DNA of 64,000 nt from an uncultured Christensenella sp. (GTDB taxonomy: Bacteria > Bacillota > Clostridia > Christensenellales > Pumilibacteraceae), in NCBI GenBank assembly GCA_910578545.1, contig CAJTPT010000002.1, forward strand, positions 278,254 to 342,253, given 5' to 3'. The number at the start of each line of letters is the position of its first letter. The first letter of the stretch is position 1. Both the position numbers and the translations under genes were made by a program. Positions 60,782 to 64,000 of the stretch are shown here, piece after piece. The notes beneath the pieces are model-generated. The model made no database searches and had not been told where the DNA came from. It saw only the letters and a program-made list of their open reading frames with translations.

Positions 60782-61828
60782 TTACAGCGGCAACGTCACC
60801 GTAAATACTGTCATATCGTTTTCGCGCGCGACAGAAATCGCGCCTTTATGAAGCTCAACTATACGCTTAACTATGGATAGACCTATACCGTTACCGGATT
60901 TGGCGTGAGTCTTGTCCGCTTGATAAAACTTATTGAATATTTTTTCGCAGTCGCTCTCGGATATTATCGTTCCCGAATTACCGATTTTTACAAACAGCAT
61001 GCCGTTATTGTTTTTGCCGATATTCACGCTCAACGCGCCGCCGTCGTCCGCAAATTTAACCGCATTGTCTAAAATATTCAACCATACCTGCTTCATCAAA
61101 TCCTCGTTAGCGTCTATAAAAAACTCGTCGAAGTCCATTGTAAGATTCAATCTTTTCTGCGTCCACTGCCGCTCCAAAAGCAATACGCACATGCGCACCT
61201 GTTCGGAAATGTTGTATTTGTGTTTGTCCGCCAATATTTCCTGATTTTCAAGTTTGGTAATATTCAAAATATTTGTGGTCAGCAACGTCAATCGGCTTGT
61301 TTCCTCTTCTATGATATTAAGATACTCTATCTGTTTTTCTCGGGGCAAGTCGTTGTTTTTCATAAGCCCGATAAGTCCGTTGATCGACATTAGCGGCGTC
61401 TTAAACTCATGCGAAAAATTATTAACAAAATCGGACTGAATAATCTCCACGTTTTGAAGCTCTTGTGCAAGAGAATTAAAACTGTTGTATATCGGCTCTA
61501 CGATACTGCCCTCGCGATAGTTCAGCCGAGAATCGTACTTGCCTTCCGAAAGCTTGGACATTCCGTCAAGTATCGTGTTGATTGGTCTAAGAATAATATT
61601 ACTTGTAAAATAGAACAGTATCACGCCCGTTATCGAGCCCGTAAGCCCGATGGCAACATACTGAAAAATCTGCTCGTCCTCAAACCAGCCGAAACGCGAC
61701 ACGAGCCATTCCAAAATAACGGTGGTTACAATAATAAACGCCATAACCAGCGCCGTACCGATTATAAAGTAATTGCGAAGCTTTTTTTTGGGCTTTGCAT
61801 ACTGTATTTCTTGTGTTGTATTGCTCAT
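60782..61828 (-). CDS. Membrane sensor histidine kinase
   Basis: A 348-residue kinase. Two membrane segments (about 20-42 and 57-77) leave an outer loop of only about 14 residues, so it probably senses within or at the membrane. HAMP follows (about 78-130), then the phosphoacceptor helix with His140 (NNFSHEFKTPLMS), the N box NILDNAVKFAD and the G box SGNGIGLSIVKRIVELH. It overlaps the response regulator by 4 bases. The lack of a sensor domain and the nearby fatty-acid operon suggest it may respond to membrane state, which is inference. Confidence 0.92.
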   Translation of the reverse strand: MSNTTQEIQYAKPKKKLRNYFIIGTALVMAFIIVTTVILEWLVSRFGWFEDEQIFQYVAIGLTGSITGVILFYFTSNIILRPINTILDGMSKLSEGKYDSRLNYREGSIVEPIYNSFNSLAQELQNVEIIQSDFVNNFSHEFKTPLMSINGLIGLMKNNDLPREKQIEYLNIIEEETSRLTLLTTNILNITKLENQEILADKHKYNISEQVRMCVLLLERQWTQKRLNLTMDFDEFFIDANEDLMKQVWLNILDNAVKFADDGGALSVNIGKNNNGMLFVKIGNSGTIISESDCEKIFNKFYQADKTHAKSGNGIGLSIVKRIVELHKGAISVARENDMTVFTVTLPL

Positions 61829-62499
61829 ACTTTTTTTACCGCCTTATACCCGAGTCCGCGAATGTTTTCTATTTTGAACTCGTCCCAATCCTCAAACCGC
61901 TTGCGCAATCTCGCTATATGTACCGTAACGGTTTCCATGCCCGTATCGCAGTCAACCCCCCAAATATCGTCCATAAGCTGTATCTGCGTAAATATCTTGT
62001 TAGGAGAAGATAACAGCTTGTACAACAGCATAAATTCCTTTTGCGGCAATTCCATAACATGACCGTGCCCCGATACCGTAAACGATTCGTAATCGAGCGT
62101 GACGTCGCCTATTGTAATCTTGCGCTCGCTAACCGCTTTTGCGCGGTGAAAAAGCGTCTTTACGTGCAACACAAGCTCTTCAGCGTCAATAGGCTTGGAC
62201 ATATAATCGTCTATGCCTGCCAAAAACCCTTTTTTTCGATCTTCCGAAAGTTGTTTTGCGGAAATCATAAGAATAAGCAAATCCTTATTTGTCAACCGCA
62301 ATTGCCGCGTCAGCTCGTACCCGTCTATCTTGGGCATCATAATATCGACGATAACAAGATCTATTATTTCTTTCTCGAATATATTATACGCTTCCTCGCC
62401 GTTGCACGCACAAAACACATTGTAGTGCGCAAGCTCCAATGCCTCTTTTATAAAGTATCTGGTGTTTTTGTCATCATCTACAACAAGAATTCGGAACAT
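61825..62499 (-). CDS. OmpR-family response regulator
   Basis: A 224-residue regulator. The receiver has the acidic pair Asp8-Asp9, phosphoacceptor Asp52 (VIVDIMMPKIDGYEL) and the conserved Lys in ILMISAKQL; the C-terminal winged helix (about 128-224) has FMLLYKLLSSPNKIFTQIQ, VTVHIARLRKRFED and ENIRGLGYKAVK, typical of OmpR/PhoB. Such regulators bind direct repeats with about 11-base spacing; a matching pair lies before acpP. GGAG precedes the ATG. Confidence 0.95.
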   Translation of the reverse strand: MFRILVVDDDKNTRYFIKEALELAHYNVFCACNGEEAYNIFEKEIIDLVIVDIMMPKIDGYELTRQLRLTNKDLLILMISAKQLSEDRKKGFLAGIDDYMSKPIDAEELVLHVKTLFHRAKAVSERKITIGDVTLDYESFTVSGHGHVMELPQKEFMLLYKLLSSPNKIFTQIQLMDDIWGVDCDTGMETVTVHIARLRKRFEDWDEFKIENIRGLGYKAVKKV

Positions 62500-62607
62500 G
62501 TTTTCTCCATACCGATCTTACGACAAAGACCGTAACTCTGACAATAAGATGTGCAATCATACGTTAATCCTGCGAATGCGGCATTGCCATTGCAATCAAA
62601 CAAATCT

Positions 62608-62636
62608 ATTATATCACATATAAACCGCAAAGTCAA
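62608..62636 (-). promoter_or_regulatory. Promoter of the two-component system
   Basis: Minus strand: TTGACT (62636-62631), 17 bases, TATAAT (62613-62608). Confidence 0.8.
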
Positions 62637-62908
62637 AGTATAAATTCGCTGACAAAAACAATTACGTATCATTAACGCACGCAAATGAGCCTGACAGTTT
62701 TATTTAGCTACAAATTTTCCATACCTATAATAAAATACTTTAAAAATCTCAGGCGCGGTAAACCGTTTTAACTTACCTCCTCGGGTTCTTGATGTTTGCC
62801 TGTACCACAATCCACTATTAACATAAACAATATTTTCCATTAATAAATTTTATACCGTTAATTAATTCTTGCCATAAATCGACATCTCCACGCGCTTTTC
62901 ATTTTGTA
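62637..62908. other. Gene-poor stretch upstream of the two-component system
   Basis: No convincing gene. A 46-codon frame on minus (62700-62840, starting MENIVYVNSGLWYRQTSRTR) could arise by chance and has no ribosome site. A strong but orphan AGGAGGT lies at about 62775-62781 on minus with no start codon near it. The stretch looks like decayed coding DNA. Confidence 0.4.
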
Positions 62909-63289
62909 TTAAGTTTGTGAATTTTTGATTTGTTCAATAGACAGCAGTAATTTATCAACGAACGGCGCTACCTTCGACCTGTCAGTAACTTCTTTGTTGT
63001 AATCTGGATAGTTGGATAATTCCGTCCCGCCCGCCTTTATTGAGATAACGCTGCTTCCTACGGTACATTCCAAATACGAAGTTACGCCGTTGATCTCTTC
63101 TGTTTTATTCACGACGATTTCCCGCCAAGCAGATGACCAGAAATAAGGAATTTCTCGGGGATCCTCCTCTGCCACGATATGACACCTGTTTTGGCATTGC
63201 CAACCCCTATTAAGTAGCTCGCAAATGATTTCATTTCTATATCCCCATACAAAAATCCAGTCATAAGAGCTGTTAGGTCTGGAAATATA
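62909..63289 (-). pseudogene. Unrecognised reading frame without a proper start
   Basis: An open frame of about 127 codons on minus, with protein-like content (SYDWIFVWGYRNEIICEL, IPYFWSSAWREIVV, SYLECTVGSSVISI, VDKLLLSIEQIKNSQT). The only start codon in it is a GTG at 63175, with 38 further in-frame codons upstream that lack ATG/GTG/TTG. This suggests that the 5' end has been lost, the present frame having been joined to the truncated GyrI-like gene beside it. Family unknown. If the GTG is used, the product is 88 residues. Confidence 0.5.
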
Positions 63290-63290
63290 G

Positions 63291-63487
63291 TTATCCTTTA
63301 TAACTCATTTTAATAGTAAAGGCTATTGCGTACAAAAGCCCTATTGACTCTTTATACTCGCCACTTTCGTCGTTGGGATTACCTTTACCGCGTACCGCTA
63401 TATAATTCATTTTCGGCACAGTAACGATAGACGGCTTGTTTGCCGGCATATAAAATTCTTTGTATTCTTTTTATAATCGAATGCCAT
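63291..63487 (-). pseudogene. Degenerate GyrI-like (small-molecule-binding) domain gene
   Basis: On minus an ATG at 63487 with a GGAG ribosome site begins MAFDYKK, but the frame shifts within an A-run near 63465-63470 and stops 26 codons in. In the shifted frame the text continues FYMPANKPSIVTVPKMNYIA and VRGKGNPNDESGEYKESIGL, the N-terminus of GyrI-like effector-binding proteins (about 200 residues when whole). The frame stops at 63291 after LKMSYKG-like residues (TIKMSYKG), at about one third of the usual length. So the gene is both frameshifted and truncated. Confidence 0.7.
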
Positions 63488-63520
63488 AATCGTACTCCAT
63501 TAAATTACTGTTTATCGTAG

Positions 63521-64000
63521 TTACATTTTCGGCATAGGCGCATTGTAAAAGCCGAGCTTATGAAAATCATACCAGCCTTTTATTTGTTCTTCGGTTGATA
63601 CCAATAAAGCTCGTAATACTTCTTGCGCAAATTCAAGAGCTGCCGTTCCATTTGCCGTGATAACATTATTGTCCAATACCGCTTGCCTATGCATAAAGCC
63701 TTGTTCGTTTGTATAAGACGAATATTGTTTTAATTCGTTCAAATCATTAGCCGTATGTTTTGCGCCATTCAACGCCCCAATAGAGCCTAAAAATCTACAA
63801 GCATCGCAAATCGCACCTACCACTTTGCCGCTCTTAATGCAAGCATCAATAAGCGGCTTAACTTGCATAGCGTTCTCGTTATGCCACGACATACCACCGA
63901 TAAGTATTACGGCACCATAATCGGACGGTAATGTAAGTAAATCATAATCAGGCAAACACTTAACACCGCCAATAGAGGTAACGGCGTTCTTTGTAAGTGA
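63521..64000 (-). CDS. DJ-1/PfpI-family protein, partial (N-terminus beyond the window edge)
   Basis: A class I glutamine-amidotransferase-like protein of the DJ-1/PfpI family. The frame is open to the right edge, so the start lies outside. Visible: DYGAVILIGGMSWHNENA, the nucleophile elbow VVGAICDACRFLGSIG with the reactive Cys, and VITANGTAALEFAQEVLRAL. Relatives of this type (YoaZ-like) are stress-related hydrolases or glyoxalases of uncertain substrate. The C-terminus (IKGWYDFHKLGFYNAP) matches the subgroup. About 160 residues are present. Confidence 0.85.
   Translation of the reverse strand, partial: SLTKNAVTSIGGVKCLPDYDLLTLPSDYGAVILIGGMSWHNENAMQVKPLIDACIKSGKVVGAICDACRFLGSIGALNGAKHTANDLNELKQYSSYTNEQGFMHRQAVLDNNVITANGTAALEFAQEVLRALLVSTEEQIKGWYDFHKLGFYNAPMPKM

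Noticed and set aside
62478..62684. 68-codon minus-strand frame upstream of the response regulator
   Set aside because: Spans the promoter of the two-component system and its leader; no ribosome site, cysteine-rich random text.

Overview
This 64 kb window looks like chromosome of an uncultured anaerobic Bacillota (Clostridia-type) bacterium, probably from a gut-like habitat. Three things point there. The 3' part of the classic Firmicutes block is intact (plsX-rnc-smc-ftsY-ylxM-ffh-rpsP-khpA-rimM-trmD-rbgA-rnhB). Gram-positive surface lipoproteins and AGGAGG ribosome sites are common. Anaerobe enzymes are present (flavodiiron protein, iron-type alcohol dehydrogenase). Almost every protein gene lies on the minus strand; only two protein genes and two tRNAs are on plus. 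Many promoters read as TTGACA-17-TATAAT, the housekeeping sigma-A type.

Region by region (minus strand unless stated). 1-11.9 kb: translation, protein targeting and chromosome genes (rnhB partial, rbgA, trmD, rimM, khpA, rpsP, ffh, ylxM, an orphan gene, ftsY, smc, rnc, plsX, rpmF). 12.0-14.95 kb: tRNA-Gly (plus), an RNA ligase rtcB with a macro-domain gene, a four-tRNA array and tRNA-Lys (plus). 15-22.9 kb: a DNA glycosylase (plus), alcohol dehydrogenase, flavodiiron protein, acetyltransferase, Mrp ATPase, a Wzy/O-antigen-ligase-like membrane protein, an esterase and an isochorismatase (plus). 22.9-41.8 kb: one long operon of a 2,497-residue surface subtilase with leucine-rich repeats, two surface lipoproteins, a complete oligopeptide ABC importer and a small membrane protein. 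42.1-50.5 kb: tRNA-Leu, then a dgt-dnaG-rpoD-trmK-zinc ribbon-galU operon ending in a truncated amidohydrolase-like gene, and a separate SGNH esterase. 50.6-60.7 kb: a nucleoside kinase and a fatty-acid operon (acpP, fused double ketosynthase, fabG, fabZ, fabD, accD, accA, flavoprotein, second plsX). 60.8-62.6 kb: an OmpR-type two-component system. 62.6-64 kb: decayed genes and a partial DJ-1/PfpI gene.

How the parts work together. The 22.9-41.8 kb operon reads as a protein-scavenging unit: an anchored protease cuts protein outside the cell, the lipoproteins may hold substrate, and OppABCDF imports the peptides. The fatty-acid operon carries carboxyltransferase, malonyl transfer, condensation, ketoreduction and dehydration, but no fabH, no recognisable enoyl reductase and no accB/accC. 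Its condensing enzyme is a single chain of one intact ketosynthase and one inactive, chain-length-factor-like copy. Two 9-base direct repeats with 11-base spacing cover the -35 position of its promoter, next to the OmpR-type regulator genes. rtcB plus a macro-domain gene, just downstream of a tRNA array, suggests an RNA-repair unit.

All assignments come from reading motifs, lengths and context; no database search was run. Promoters and terminators are sequence-pattern calls.
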